NCBI RefSeq assembly: GCF_001570565.1
Contig: NZ_BBXE01000041.1
Location: 1 to 64,000 of the forward strand
Origin: Herbidospora yilanensis
GTDB lineage: Bacteria; Actinomycetota; Actinomycetes; Streptosporangiales; Streptosporangiaceae
Length of the DNA stretch: 64,000 bases
Direction: 5' to 3'
Shown here: positions 1 to 8,330 of the stretch, in pieces
Position numbering within the stretch: the first letter of the stretch is position 1
Layout of the letters: the number at the start of each line of letters is the position of its first letter
Translations under genes and position numbers: made by a program
Notes under the pieces: generated by a model
Told to the model about the DNA's origin: nothing
The model's database searches: none
Seen by the model: the letters and a program-made list of their open reading frames with translations, nothing else

Positions 1-1727
1 GCCAGATCCTGCCGGTCGCCGACAAGGCGCAGGTGCGCGCCTACGCCCGGCGCCTGATGGTCAAGTATCCGAAGGAGTTGTCGTTCGCGCTGGGCCTCCA
101 CGGCCTGGCCGCGCTCACCGGCCTGGCCGGCCCGGCCCTGCTGGGCAGCCTCGTGCAGTCGGTCGCCGACGGCGCCCACGACGTGCGCGTCGACACGATC
201 GCGCTGGCCATCGCCGGATTCGTGATCGCCCAGGGGATCCTGACCCGGTTCGCCGTCTACGCCTCGTCGCGGCTCGGCGAGAAGGTCCTGGCCGAGTTGC
301 GCCAGGAGTTCGTCGACCGGGTGCTCGCGCTGCCGCTCTCCACGGTCGAGCGGGCCGGTTCGGGCGACCTGATCACCCGGACCTCCCGCGACGTCGACTC
401 GTTGTCGCGGACCGTCCGGCACGCCGTGCCGGAGATCCTGATCGCGCTGGTCACCGGCGTGTTCATGATCGGCGCGCTGTTCGTGGTCGGCCCGCTCATG
501 GTGCTGCCGTCGCTGCTGGCGGTGCCGCTGCTGTGGATCTCCACCCGGTGGTACCTGAACCGGTCGGGGCCCGCCTACCTGCGTGAGGGCGCGGCGTACG
601 CCAACCTCACCGAGGGACTCGCGCAGACCGTCGAGGGCGCCCGGACCGTCGAGGCGCTCGGCCTGGCCGGCCGCCGCCGCGACCGGACCGACGACGACAT
701 CCGGGAGTCCTACGCCGCCGAGCGCTACTCGCTCAGCCTGCGGACCGTCTGGTTCCCGTCGGTCGAGATGGGCTACGTGATCCCGGTCGTCGCCACCCTG
801 CTCATCGGCGGCCTGTTCTACCTGGAGGGCTGGGTCACGCTGTTCCAGGTCACCGCGGGCACGCTCTACATCCAGCAGCTCGTCGACCCGCTCGACCGGC
901 TGCTGTCGTGGATCGACGAGCTCCAGGTCGGCAGCGCCTCGATGGCCCGTCTCCTGGGCGTCGCCAACGTGCCCGACGACCGGGCTCCCACGGCGGTGAC
1001 GCCCGACGGCGACGCCCTCAGGGCCGAGGACGTGCGGTACGCCTACCGCGAGGGACACGACGTCCTGCACGGCATCGACCTCGACGTCCGGCCGGGCGAA
1101 CGCCTGGCCATGGTGGGCCCGTCGGGCGCCGGCAAGTCGACCCTCGGGCGGCTGCTGGCCGGCGTCCACGGCCCTCGGACCGGCACGGTCACCGTCGGCG
1201 GGGCCTCGCTGATCGAGTTGCCGCTCGGGGAGCTGCGCGGCCAGGTCGCCCTGGTCACCCAGGAGCACCACGTGTTCAAGGGGACGCTGCGCGACAACGT
1301 CCTCATCGGCCGTCCCGAGGCCGATGACGACGCCGTGCAGCGGGCCCTGGAAGCGGTGGACGCCTGGGAGTGGGCCGAGAAGCTCGGCCTGGACGCCGAG
1401 GTCGGCTCGGGCGGCACCGCGGTCTCGCCCGCGCAGGCGCAGCAGCTCGCGCTGGCCCGGCTCGTGCTGGCCGACCCCCACACGCTGGTGCTCGACGAGG
1501 CGACCTCGCTGATCGACCCCCGCCAGGCCCGCCACCTGGAGAGGTCGCTGGCGGCGGTCCTCGACGGGCGCACCGTGATCGCCATCGCGCACCGTCTCTA
1601 CACGGCCCACGACGCCGACCGGGTGGCCGTCGTCGAGGACGGCCGGATCAGCGAACTCGGCTCCCACGAGGAACTGGTCGAGGCCGGCGGCCCCTACGCG
1701 GCCCTGTGGGAGAGCTGGCGGCGTTAA
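1..1727 (+). CDS. ABC transporter, fused permease and ATPase (5' end cut by window)
   Basis: This is a type I ABC exporter half-transporter with an N-terminal six-helix membrane domain (to about nt 950) and a C-terminal ATPase domain. The frame is open to the left edge, reading QILPVADKAQ before the first GTG at 33, so the true start lies upstream. The ATPase has Walker A GPSGAGKST (about nt 1114-1140), Walker B TLVLDEA, D-loop SLID and H-loop IAIAHRL. The usual LSGGQ signature is replaced by VSPAQ (1422-1436), followed by a normal ALARL helix. It should work as a homodimer or with an upstream partner that is not visible here. The substrate is unknown. Confidence 0.9.
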   Translation, partial: QILPVADKAQVRAYARRLMVKYPKELSFALGLHGLAALTGLAGPALLGSLVQSVADGAHDVRVDTIALAIAGFVIAQGILTRFAVYASSRLGEKVLAELRQEFVDRVLALPLSTVERAGSGDLITRTSRDVDSLSRTVRHAVPEILIALVTGVFMIGALFVVGPLMVLPSLLAVPLLWISTRWYLNRSGPAYLREGAAYANLTEGLAQTVEGARTVEALGLAGRRRDRTDDDIRESYAAERYSLSLRTVWFPSVEMGYVIPVVATLLIGGLFYLEGWVTLFQVTAGTLYIQQLVDPLDRLLSWIDELQVGSASMARLLGVANVPDDRAPTAVTPDGDALRAEDVRYAYREGHDVLHGIDLDVRPGERLAMVGPSGAGKSTLGRLLAGVHGPRTGTVTVGGASLIELPLGELRGQVALVTQEHHVFKGTLRDNVLIGRPEADDDAVQRALEAVDAWEWAEKLGLDAEVGSGGTAVSPAQAQQLALARLVLADPHTLVLDEATSLIDPRQARHLERSLAAVLDGRTVIAIAHRLYTAHDADRVAVVEDGRISELGSHEELVEAGGPYAALWESWRR

Positions 1728-1735
1728 CGCGGCGA

Positions 1736-3769
1736 TCAGCCCAGGGCGCGCCGCAGGAACTCGACCTGGAGCAGCAGGAGGTTCTCGGCCACGACCTCCT
1801 GCGGCGTCATGTGGGTGACGCCCGACAGCGGCAGCACGGTGTGCGGCCGCCCGGCGGCCAGCAGCGCCGACGACAACCGCAGTGTGTGGGCGGCCACCAC
1901 GTTGTCGTCGGCCAGGCCGTGGATCAGCATGAGGGGGCGCTCCAGCTTCTCCGCGTCGGCCGCGAGAAGCGAGGAATGTTCGTAGTGACCCTCGGACGGG
2001 TGGCCCAGATAACGCTCGGTGTAGGCCGTGTCGTAGAGCCGCCAGTCGGTGACCGGCGCGCCCGCGATGGCGGCGTGGAACACGTCGGGCCGCCGCAGCA
2101 CCGCCAGCGCCGCCAGGTAGCCGCCGAACGACCAGCCCCGGATCGCGACCTTGGTCAGGTCGAGGTCGGGGTGGGGCATCGACTGGAGCACCTCGACCTG
2201 GTCGTCGAGGGTGACGGTGAAGTCGTGGTGGACCTCGCGCTCGAAGGCCGGGCCGCGTCCGGGCGTGCCGCGCCCGTCGGAGACGATCACCGCGAAGCCC
2301 TGCTCGGCCCACCACTGCGGCTCCAGGAACATCCGGTGGGAGTGGAGCACCCGCTGCGCGTGGGGCCCGCCGTAGGGGTCCATCAGGACCGGCAGCCTGG
2401 CCGACCCCTCGACGTGCCACGACGGCAGCAGGACGGCCGTGGAGAGCTCACGTGAACCCGCCCGCGACAGGGAGACGCGCAGGTCGAGACCGGGCCGCTC
2501 GGCCACGCTCGCGATCGGCACCGAGCTCCCGTCGAGGCGGATGACCCGCACCGACACGCCCTCGTGGTCGAGCGACTGCGCCACCACGACGGTCACGCCG
2601 CCGCTGCGGCGTCCGGTGAACACGCCCGCGTCGGTCGAGAGGGGGCTGAGGGTGCCCCCGGCGTACGACCACAACTGCACCTGCGCCGGGTCGCCGCCGC
2701 TCGCCGTGAACAGCACCACGTTGTCGTCGACGTCGACCACGCTGCGGACCTGCAGCGACGGCGGCGTCACCGGGCCGGCGCCGACGAACAGCCGCCGCCC
2801 GCCGTCGGCGTCGGCCACCCAGACCACGGCCCCGTCGGCGGTGTGCGCCGGCACGCCCGGAGCGGCCTCGACCCACTTGTCGTCGACGTCCTCGCGGATC
2901 AGCGTGCTGCCGCCCGTGGCCGGGTCGACCGCGAGCAGCCGGAGCGAACGCTGGTCGCGGGCCAGCGTCACGATGAACGGCCCGAACGCGTCCCAGGAGG
3001 CGGTGACCAGGTATTCGTGCTCGAACGGCACCTCGGTGCGGATCCCGTCGAGGCCCACGATGTAGAGGTTGACCCGCGCGTTGGCGGTGCCGGCCGCCGG
3101 ATAGGCGATCGCGACCGGGTCGTTGCCCGGGTTGGCCGGGTCGGCGATGTGCCAGATCTGCACCGGAGAGTCGTCGACCCGGGCGACCAGCAGCGCCGAG
3201 GCGTCGGGCGACCACCAGTAGCCGCGCATGCGGTCGAGCTCCTCGGAGGCGATGAACTCGGCCAGGCCCCAGGTCGCGCCGTCTTCCCCGGCCACCTCGA
3301 AGTCGGAGCCGGTCTCCAGGTCCTGCACCCGCAGCCGCCCGCCGCTGACGTAGGCGACCTTGCCGCCGTCGGGCGACAGGCGCGGGTCGATCACCCCGCC
3401 GGGGGTCTTCAGCCAGCGGATCTCGCCGGCCTCCCAGACGTACAGGGCGCCGGAGAGCGTGAAGACGATCCGGTGGCCCGCGTGGGAGAACCCGACCACG
3501 CCGCCGGCCGACTCGCGGGCCCGTTCACGCCGCGCCCGCTCCTCCGGCGGCAGCTCCTCCTCGGCCGCGCCCAGGATCAGCGGGTCGACGAGCAGCCGCT
3601 CCTCACCCGAGGCGACGTCGAGTTCCCACAGGCAGGTCACGGGGTCGGTGCCCGACTTGGTCCGCTGGAAGATCACCCGGTCACCGGAGGGGGTGAGGGT
3701 GAATCCGCGCGGCACCCCGAGCGTGAACCGGCGGGTCCGGGCATGCAGGCGAGGGAAGCTCTCAGTCAT
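1736..3769 (-). CDS. S9 family prolyl oligopeptidase / dipeptidyl peptidase IV-like serine peptidase
   Basis: The 677-aa protein has the S9 layout: an N-terminal DPP IV-type beta-propeller (about residues 1-430) and a C-terminal alpha/beta-hydrolase domain. The nucleophile elbow is GWSFGGY (about residue 550), the acid lies in HGLADDN and the catalytic histidine in SGVTHMT, so the triad looks complete. It should remove dipeptides or cleave short peptides after proline or similar residues. No signal peptide is apparent, so the likely location is the cytoplasm. It is transcribed divergently from mshB with only 19 nt between the start codons. The family is secure; the exact specificity is not. 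Confidence 0.9.
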   Translation of the reverse strand: MTESFPRLHARTRRFTLGVPRGFTLTPSGDRVIFQRTKSGTDPVTCLWELDVASGEERLLVDPLILGAAEEELPPEERARRERARESAGGVVGFSHAGHRIVFTLSGALYVWEAGEIRWLKTPGGVIDPRLSPDGGKVAYVSGGRLRVQDLETGSDFEVAGEDGATWGLAEFIASEELDRMRGYWWSPDASALLVARVDDSPVQIWHIADPANPGNDPVAIAYPAAGTANARVNLYIVGLDGIRTEVPFEHEYLVTASWDAFGPFIVTLARDQRSLRLLAVDPATGGSTLIREDVDDKWVEAAPGVPAHTADGAVVWVADADGGRRLFVGAGPVTPPSLQVRSVVDVDDNVVLFTASGGDPAQVQLWSYAGGTLSPLSTDAGVFTGRRSGGVTVVVAQSLDHEGVSVRVIRLDGSSVPIASVAERPGLDLRVSLSRAGSRELSTAVLLPSWHVEGSARLPVLMDPYGGPHAQRVLHSHRMFLEPQWWAEQGFAVIVSDGRGTPGRGPAFEREVHHDFTVTLDDQVEVLQSMPHPDLDLTKVAIRGWSFGGYLAALAVLRRPDVFHAAIAGAPVTDWRLYDTAYTERYLGHPSEGHYEHSSLLAADAEKLERPLMLIHGLADDNVVAAHTLRLSSALLAAGRPHTVLPLSGVTHMTPQEVVAENLLLLQVEFLRRALG

Positions 3770-3776
3770 AGCCCCT

Positions 3777-3782
3777 TATAGT
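3777..3782 (+). promoter_or_regulatory. -10 hexamer for leaderless mshB
   Basis: TATAGT ends 6 nt before the mshB ATG (3789). Transcription starting about 7 nt downstream would begin at or next to the start codon. There is no Shine-Dalgarno sequence in this short gap and no convincing -35 box. Confidence 0.5.
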
Positions 3783-3788
3783 GCCAGC

Positions 3789-4577
3789 ATGCTCGACCGA
3801 CGCCTCCTCCTCGTGCACGCCCATCCCGACGACGAGACGATCGGCACCGGCGCCACGATGGCCCGCTACGCCGCCGAGGGCGCCCACGTGACCCTGGTCA
3901 CCTGCACCCGCGGTGAGATGGGGGAGATCATCCCCTCGACCCTCGCCCACCTGGGCCCCGACGACCTGGGCGCCTACCGCGAGCGGGAACTGGCCGCCGC
4001 CTGCCGGAACCTCGGCGTCGACGACCACCGTTTCCTCGGCTACCGCGACAGCGGCATGATGGGCGCGGCCTCCAACGACGACCCCCGCTGCTTCTGGCGC
4101 GCGCCGGTCGACGAGGCCGCCGAGCGGCTTCTGGAGATCATCGAGGCGGTACGCCCCCAGGTCATCGTCACCTACGACGAGAACGGTCTCTACGGCCACC
4201 CCGACCACATCCAGGCCCACCGCGTGGCCTGGCGCGCGTTCGAGCAGGCCGGCACGGTCGCGAAGTTCTACCAGACCGCCCAGCTCCGCTCCGAGATGCT
4301 GGCGGCGGCGGCCCGCATGGAGGTCTTCCGGCCCGAAGACGTCGACGCCCTCGGCTACGGCCGCGAGACGGTCACCACCTCGATCGACGCCCGCCCCCAC
4401 CTCGACGCCAAACTCAACGCCCTGCGCGCCCACGGCACCCAGATCACCGTCGACGCGCCCCGCTTCGCCCTGTCGAACGGCGTCGGCCAGGAGGCCCGCG
4501 GCGTCGAACACTTCGTACGCAAAGCGGGACCCTCCGTAGCGGGTCACGAGGACGACCTGTTCGCCGGCATCGGCTAG
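3789..4577 (+). CDS. mshB: N-acetyl-1-D-myo-inositol-2-amino-2-deoxy-alpha-D-glucopyranoside deacetylase MshB
   Basis: This is a PIG-L/LmbE-fold zinc deacetylase (262 aa) that removes the acetyl group from GlcNAc-inositol, the second step of mycothiol synthesis. It has the metal-binding AHPDDE motif (about residues 11-16) and the distal [10 protein letters not shown] motif, plus MshB-type segments RDSGMMG and HATQ-like HGTQI. An open frame runs further upstream, but ATG 3789 begins at the conserved [13 protein letters not shown] block and sits behind a leaderless-type -10. It is followed by a small membrane gene after 9 nt, as is common next to mshB in actinobacteria. Other PIG-L amidases such as Mca are possible but fit less well. 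Confidence 0.9.
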   Translation: MLDRRLLLVHAHPDDETIGTGATMARYAAEGAHVTLVTCTRGEMGEIIPSTLAHLGPDDLGAYRERELAAACRNLGVDDHRFLGYRDSGMMGAASNDDPRCFWRAPVDEAAERLLEIIEAVRPQVIVTYDENGLYGHPDHIQAHRVAWRAFEQAGTVAKFYQTAQLRSEMLAAAARMEVFRPEDVDALGYGRETVTTSIDARPHLDAKLNALRAHGTQITVDAPRFALSNGVGQEARGVEHFVRKAGPSVAGHEDDLFAGIG

Positions 4578-4586
4578 CCTCACCCC

Positions 4587-5030
4587 ATGATGGTGAACGC
4601 CGCTCCCGAGACCGCCGAACACGACGACGGTCCGAGCGGCGCCGAGCCCGCCGTCACCGGCGCCGCCTACGGCGTGTTGTTCATGCTCGGCCTGGTCGTG
4701 GGCGTCATCGGCGCCTTCGAACACGAGTGGTACCTGTTCGGCACCCTGCCGATCGGGGGAGTCCTGGCGGTGCTGGCCCTGTTCGCCCTGCCCTACGCGA
4801 TGGGCCGTCTGATGCGCACCCGCATGGCGGCCGGGGTGGTGGCCGTGGGCTGGGTGATCCCCTCGATGATCCTGGCGGGCCCCCGCCCCGAGGGCGACCT
4901 GGCCATCGCGGCCACGTTGGGCGGATACATCTACCTTTACGGCGGTCTGGTGGCCGTCGCCCTGGCCGTCGTCCTCGTCCCGTCCACGGGAGGGTCCTGG
5001 CTGCTCAGGCAGAACGTCCGCATAAGGTAA
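4587..5030 (+). CDS. Small integral membrane protein (DUF6113-like)
   Basis: The 147-aa protein has a short acidic N-terminus and four predicted membrane helices: GVLFMLGLVVGVIGAF, LPIGGVLAVLALFALPYAM, AAGVVAVGWVIPSMILAG and YIYLYGGLVAVALAVVLV. It follows mshB by 9 nt and is probably co-transcribed. A membrane protein of this kind beside mshB is a recurrent actinobacterial arrangement, and I believe it belongs to the uncharacterised DUF6113 family. No catalytic motif is visible and its function is unknown. Confidence 0.75.
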   Translation: MMVNAAPETAEHDDGPSGAEPAVTGAAYGVLFMLGLVVGVIGAFEHEWYLFGTLPIGGVLAVLALFALPYAMGRLMRTRMAAGVVAVGWVIPSMILAGPRPEGDLAIAATLGGYIYLYGGLVAVALAVVLVPSTGGSWLLRQNVRIR

Positions 5031-5035
5031 GGTGC

Positions 5036-5524
5036 GTGCTCGCCGACAGGGATCTTTACCGGAAGGTGGCCGGCCGTTTCGCGACCGGGATCGTCATCGT
5101 CACGACCGTCGACCCATCGGGGACCGACCACGCGATGACGGTCAACTCGTTCGCGTCGGTGTCGCTCGATCCCCTGCTGGCCCTGTTCTGCGCCGAGAAG
5201 GTGGCCCGTTTCCACGACACGGTGGTCAGGGCGGGCGTGTGGGGCGTCTCGGTGCTCGGTGAGGACGACGAGGAGGTCTCCCGCTACCTGGCCAAGCGCG
5301 GCCGGCCGCTGGAGGGCCAGTTGACCGGGTTCCCCTACCATCGGGGCACGCTCGGCGTCGCGCTGCTCGACCGGGCCATCGCCACCCTGGAGTTGCGGAC
5401 CGTCGCCGTCCACGACGCGGGCGACCACTCGATCGTCGTCGGCGGCGTCGAGACCGTGGCGACCCCCCGCGACGCCGCGCCGCTGATCTACCACCGGGGT
5501 CACTACTCGCTCCTGGCGGAGTGA
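5036..5524 (+). CDS. Flavin reductase-like domain protein (FMN-binding)
   Basis: The 162-aa protein has the flavin reductase-like split-barrel fold of the HpaC/ActVB type. Diagnostic stretches are VAGRFATGIVIVTT near the N-terminus, AMTVNSFASVSLDP (the flavin-contacting region) and the C-terminal YHRGHYSLL. Such enzymes reduce FMN or FAD with NAD(P)H and hand the reduced flavin to a monooxygenase, but no monooxygenase lies nearby. The start is GTG 5036, preceded by AAGG at suitable spacing. The long upstream open frame overlaps the membrane gene and is not coding. It lies 5 nt after that gene, which suggests an operon. Confidence 0.85.
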   Translation: MLADRDLYRKVAGRFATGIVIVTTVDPSGTDHAMTVNSFASVSLDPLLALFCAEKVARFHDTVVRAGVWGVSVLGEDDEEVSRYLAKRGRPLEGQLTGFPYHRGTLGVALLDRAIATLELRTVAVHDAGDHSIVVGGVETVATPRDAAPLIYHRGHYSLLAE

Positions 5525-5533
5525 GCGCATGAT

Positions 5534-5977
5534 GTGCTGATGGGGCCGTACTTCCGCTTCCGCCGCGCCGTCAACTGGATCAACCTCTCGACCCCGCTGG
5601 GCCTGCTGATCGCCCGGGTCGGCGGGGCCACCCTGCACCAGGGCGAACTCGGCCTCGTCTACGCCCACGGCTACCGCCTGCCGTTCCCCGTCGCCGGGGC
5701 CTTCACCGTCGGGAACGTCGTGCTGACCAAGCATCCCCACGGCTATCTGAGCGGCCGGCTGCTCCTCCACGAATCCCGTCACGCCAGCCAGTACGCCGCC
5801 TGCGTCGGCCTGCCGATGTTGCCGCTCTACGTCCTGTCGGTGCTGGTGTCGGTGCTGACGTGCGGGAACCCGGCGACGTACAACCCGTTCGAGCGGCTGG
5901 CCGACCTCGATGACGGCGGCTACGCCCGGGTGCCCCCGTGGTGGCGCCGGCGCGGCCGTTCGCGCGGCGACGCATAA
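5534..5977 (+). CDS. Conserved hypothetical protein with HExxH-like motif
   Basis: I do not recognise a named family. The 147-aa product (GTG 5534, or ATG 5540) has a hydrophobic early segment (TPLGLLIARVGG), a FTVGNVVLTKHP stretch and LLLHESRHASQYA. The last contains HESRH, which matches the HExxH zincin signature, and is followed by a hydrophobic segment VLSVLVSVLTC. Such a histidine-rich helix next to a membrane-like segment could be a degenerate membrane peptidase or only a structural motif. The basic RRRGRSRG tail is low complexity. Codon usage matches the neighbours, so it is likely a real gene. Confidence 0.65.
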   Translation: MLMGPYFRFRRAVNWINLSTPLGLLIARVGGATLHQGELGLVYAHGYRLPFPVAGAFTVGNVVLTKHPHGYLSGRLLLHESRHASQYAACVGLPMLPLYVLSVLVSVLTCGNPATYNPFERLADLDDGGYARVPPWWRRRGRSRGDA

Positions 5978-6005
5978 TTCCCGTGTCAGGGGGATCTTCA
6001 AGAGG

Positions 6006-6956
6006 GTGACCCAGACGCACATTCCCCTCGGAGCCCCGCGCTGGAACGGCGGTTTCGCCGACCGGCTGCTCTCTCCGCTCGCCTCGTTCAAGGAACTGGC
6101 GTCGGTCGTCGGGCACGGCGAACTGCGCACCGACATCGGCGACGCCGACCAGATCCCCGTCCACCGCGACGGCCTGCCCGTCCCGGCGGGCACCGACGCC
6201 CTGGTCACGTGGGTCGGCCACGCGACCTACGTCGTCCAGATCGGCGGCCTGACCGTGCTGACCGACCCGGTGTGGTCGCGGAAGATCCCCGGCGTCCGCC
6301 AGCGCCTCACCCCTCCCGGCGTCGCCTGGTCCGACCTGCCGCCGGTCGACGCGGTGGTCATCAGCCACAACCACTACGACCACCTCGACGCCCCGACCGT
6401 ACGCCGCCTGCCGAGGGACACCGCCGTCCTGGTGCCGGCGAACCTGGCCTCGTGGTTCACCCGGCGCGGCTTCACCAACGTCGTCGAACTCGACTGGTGG
6501 GAGTCGGTCCACGTGGGCGACGTCCGCTTCGACTTCGTCCCGGCCCGCCACTGGTCGCGCCGGGGCCTGTTCGACACCTGCCGGACGTTATGGGGCGGCT
6601 GGTTGTTGTCGTGGCACGACCAGCGGGTCCTCTTCGCCGGCGACACCGGCTACGGCGACCACTTCGCCGAGATCGGCCGCCGCCACCCGGGCATCGACGT
6701 GGCCCTGATGCCGGTCGGCGCCTACGAACCCCGCTGGTTCATGAAGGGCTTCCACGTCGACCCGGCCCAGGCCGTCCAGGCCACCCTCGACGTGGGCGCC
6801 CGCCGCATGGCCACCATGCACTGGGGCACCTTCGTCCTGTCGGGCGAACCCCTGCTGGAACCGGTCGAGGAGGCCCGCCGCGAGTGGACCCGCCGCGGCC
6901 TCCCGCCCGCCGACCTGTGGGACCTGGCCGTGGGGGAGACCCGCGTGATCACCTGA
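6006..6956 (+). CDS. Metallo-beta-lactamase-fold hydrolase (NAPE-PLD/UlaG-like)
   Basis: The 316-aa protein has the lactonase/phosphodiesterase type of metallo-beta-lactamase fold. VTWVGHATYVVQIGG and LTDPVW are followed by the metal-binding SHNHYDHLD (HxHxDH), PARHWS, the bridging aspartate in FAGDTGY and a late TMHWGTF histidine. All expected metal ligands are present, so it should be an active hydrolase, possibly on phosphodiester or lactone substrates. GTG 6006 is the preferred start because it follows an AGGGGG element and begins just before the conserved region. Its 3' end overlaps the convergent vapC-like gene by 8 nt. Confidence 0.85.
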   Translation: MTQTHIPLGAPRWNGGFADRLLSPLASFKELASVVGHGELRTDIGDADQIPVHRDGLPVPAGTDALVTWVGHATYVVQIGGLTVLTDPVWSRKIPGVRQRLTPPGVAWSDLPPVDAVVISHNHYDHLDAPTVRRLPRDTAVLVPANLASWFTRRGFTNVVELDWWESVHVGDVRFDFVPARHWSRRGLFDTCRTLWGGWLLSWHDQRVLFAGDTGYGDHFAEIGRRHPGIDVALMPVGAYEPRWFMKGFHVDPAQAVQATLDVGARRMATMHWGTFVLSGEPLLEPVEEARREWTRRGLPPADLWDLAVGETRVIT

Positions 6957-7338
6957 ACAGCAGGACCTGGGCGGCGTGGTTGCCGCCCTTCCGCACCAGC
7001 TTGGCGTCGCAGGTGACCAGCGGCAGTTCCAGCGCCTCGGCCAGCACGATGTAGGCGGCGTCGTAGGGCGTGAAGTTGTGCCGCAACTCCCAGATGCGGT
7101 CGATGAACCCCGACACCGGCTGCAACTGGATCCAGGTCTCCGCATAGAGCTGCCTGCTCTCCTCCGCGGTCGCCGCGTCCAGCTTGCCGCCCAGCACCAG
7201 CCCCCGCAGGACGAAGGCGAACTCCAGCTCCAGCAGGTGGGGTGCGTGCAGGTCGCCGGATTCCAGCGTCTTCAGCAGGTCGTCGTTCGGGTCGGCGGAG
7301 GTGAACGCCTCGATCAGAGCGGAGGAGTCGACGATCAC
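6949..7338 (-). CDS. vapC: PIN-domain ribonuclease toxin (VapC-like)
   Basis: The 129-aa protein is a compact PIN domain. It opens with MIVDSSALIEAF (first acidic residue), has a conserved glutamate in HLLELEFAFVLRG, and ends with TPYDAAYIVLAEALELPLVTCDAKLVR, which contains the two distal aspartates. PIN toxins cleave tRNA or rRNA when freed from their antitoxin. It starts with GTG and overlaps the upstream antitoxin gene by 4 nt (GTGA), the standard antitoxin-first order. A chromosomal VapBC-type module is well supported; the RNA target is unknown. Confidence 0.88.
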   Translation of the reverse strand: MIVDSSALIEAFTSADPNDDLLKTLESGDLHAPHLLELEFAFVLRGLVLGGKLDAATAEESRQLYAETWIQLQPVSGFIDRIWELRHNFTPYDAAYIVLAEALELPLVTCDAKLVRKGGNHAAQVLLFR

Positions 7339-7601
7339 CGGGCGCCGCCGTCGCGGTCGCGGTCGGCTCTGACCGCCTCGGCGATCTCCTCGGTCGTCGG
7401 TGTGACCGCGCCTCGGCCACGCCTGGCGGCGGCCAGATCGCGGGCCCGTCGCATCACGTCGGCGTTGCTCGGCCGCCGGGCCGCGATGGTGAGCTGCTGC
7501 GCCGCGTACGCCGACAGGGACATGCGCGCCTCGGCGGCCCGGTGTTTCAGCGTCTCGATGACGTCGTCGTCGACGTCCCGGATGTAGATGATTCCCGCCA
7601 C
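7335..7601 (-). CDS. vapB: Ribbon-helix-helix antitoxin (VapB/FitA-like)
   Basis: The 88-aa protein starts with IIYIRDVDDDVIETLKHRAAEARMS, a ribbon-helix-helix strand and helix of the FitA/VapB type. SLSAYAAQQLTIAARRP follows, then a charged, probably flexible C-terminus that should bind and mask the PIN toxin. It is the first gene of a two-gene operon and overlaps vapC by 4 nt. The RHH domain normally binds its own promoter to autoregulate. The region just upstream (7602-7621) is only 20 nt and contains CTAGCAACCTGCTAG, an imperfect palindrome that could be the operator. Confidence 0.85.
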   Translation of the reverse strand: MAGIIYIRDVDDDVIETLKHRAAEARMSLSAYAAQQLTIAARRPSNADVMRRARDLAAARRGRGAVTPTTEEIAEAVRADRDRDGGAR

Positions 7602-7604
7602 GAA

Positions 7605-7625
7605 TTCATGCTAGCAACCTGCTAG
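7605..7625. promoter_or_regulatory. Possible vapBC operator palindrome
   Basis: The segment around 7611-7625 reads GCTAGCAACCTGCTAGC, two GCTAGC-type half sites in inverted orientation directly upstream of the antitoxin start. RHH antitoxins typically bind short inverted or direct repeats here. This rests on sequence symmetry and position only. Confidence 0.35.
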
Positions 7626-8320
7626 CGAGGGAGGCGGCCGATGTCGGCCGACAGGTCGAGGGCCAGGATGTGGTCGGCGTGCAGGAAGGTCTCGAACTTC
7701 GAGCCCGGCGGCACCCCCGGATCCTCCTCCAGTTCGCGGAGGACACGCAGCGCCCTCGGGGTGTCGAGGTCGTCGTCGAAGGCCTCGTTCATGGCGTCGG
7801 CGCGGTCTTTGGCGATCGGGGAGCTGGGCTGCTCGGCCCATTCGGCCACCTTGCCGCGCCAGCGGCGGATGGTGTCGCCGGCCTCGCGGAGGTCGTCCGG
7901 GGTGATGCCGGCCGCGTCGCGGTAGCGGTGCTCCATGAGCGCGAGGCGGACCGGCAGGGGGTCGTCGGGGATCGGCGCGTTCAGGGTGGCGGCGCTCCTG
8001 GCGTGGTGCCCGACGGCCGCGTCGTCGACCGCCTCCCCGGTGTCGCTGAGGTAGAGGTCGACGCGGCCGCCCAGAAGGCGCAGGGCCCCGGCCATCCCGT
8101 CGAGGACAGGCTCGGCGGGGCGCACGTTCAGCGGCGTCAGGTCGGCGGCGAGGTCGCGGCAGGCGAGCACGCGGACGCCCGACCGTTCGAGCACCCGCCG
8201 GATCAGGTCGGCGTGCACCTGCCCCGGCAGATCGGCGGAGGTGTAGGCGCGCACCGCGCGCGAGCCGGGGGGCAGGAGCGGCTCCACGAGCCGGTGACGG
8301 GTGTCATAGAGCCGCAACAT
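7622..8320 (-). CDS. Half-length cysteinyl-tRNA synthetase-like protein lacking the catalytic motifs
   Basis: The 232-aa product resembles CysRS at both ends. The N-terminus MLRLYDTR...VRAYT and ADLIRRVLERSGVRVL mirrors the start of the Rossmann fold. The C-terminus MNEAFDDDLDTPRALRVLREL mirrors the DALR-region helix of CysRS. It is about half the usual length of roughly 460 aa. The HIGH-type motif is replaced by ADLPGQVH and no KMSKS loop or zinc-binding cysteine set is visible, so it should not aminoacylate. It could be a regulatory paralogue or have an unrelated ligase or binding role. It is not MshC, which keeps the catalytic motifs. It overlaps no neighbour and is 10 nt from the GH25 gene. 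Confidence 0.6.
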   Translation of the reverse strand: MLRLYDTRHRLVEPLLPPGSRAVRAYTSADLPGQVHADLIRRVLERSGVRVLACRDLAADLTPLNVRPAEPVLDGMAGALRLLGGRVDLYLSDTGEAVDDAAVGHHARSAATLNAPIPDDPLPVRLALMEHRYRDAAGITPDDLREAGDTIRRWRGKVAEWAEQPSSPIAKDRADAMNEAFDDDLDTPRALRVLRELEEDPGVPPGSKFETFLHADHILALDLSADIGRLPR

Positions 8321-8330
8321 GCTCCCGACA

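Noticed and set aside
7622-8320. MshC, the mycothiol cysteine ligase
   Set aside because: MshC is a CysRS relative and mshB is nearby, but this protein is about half the length and lacks the catalytic motifs that MshC keeps.
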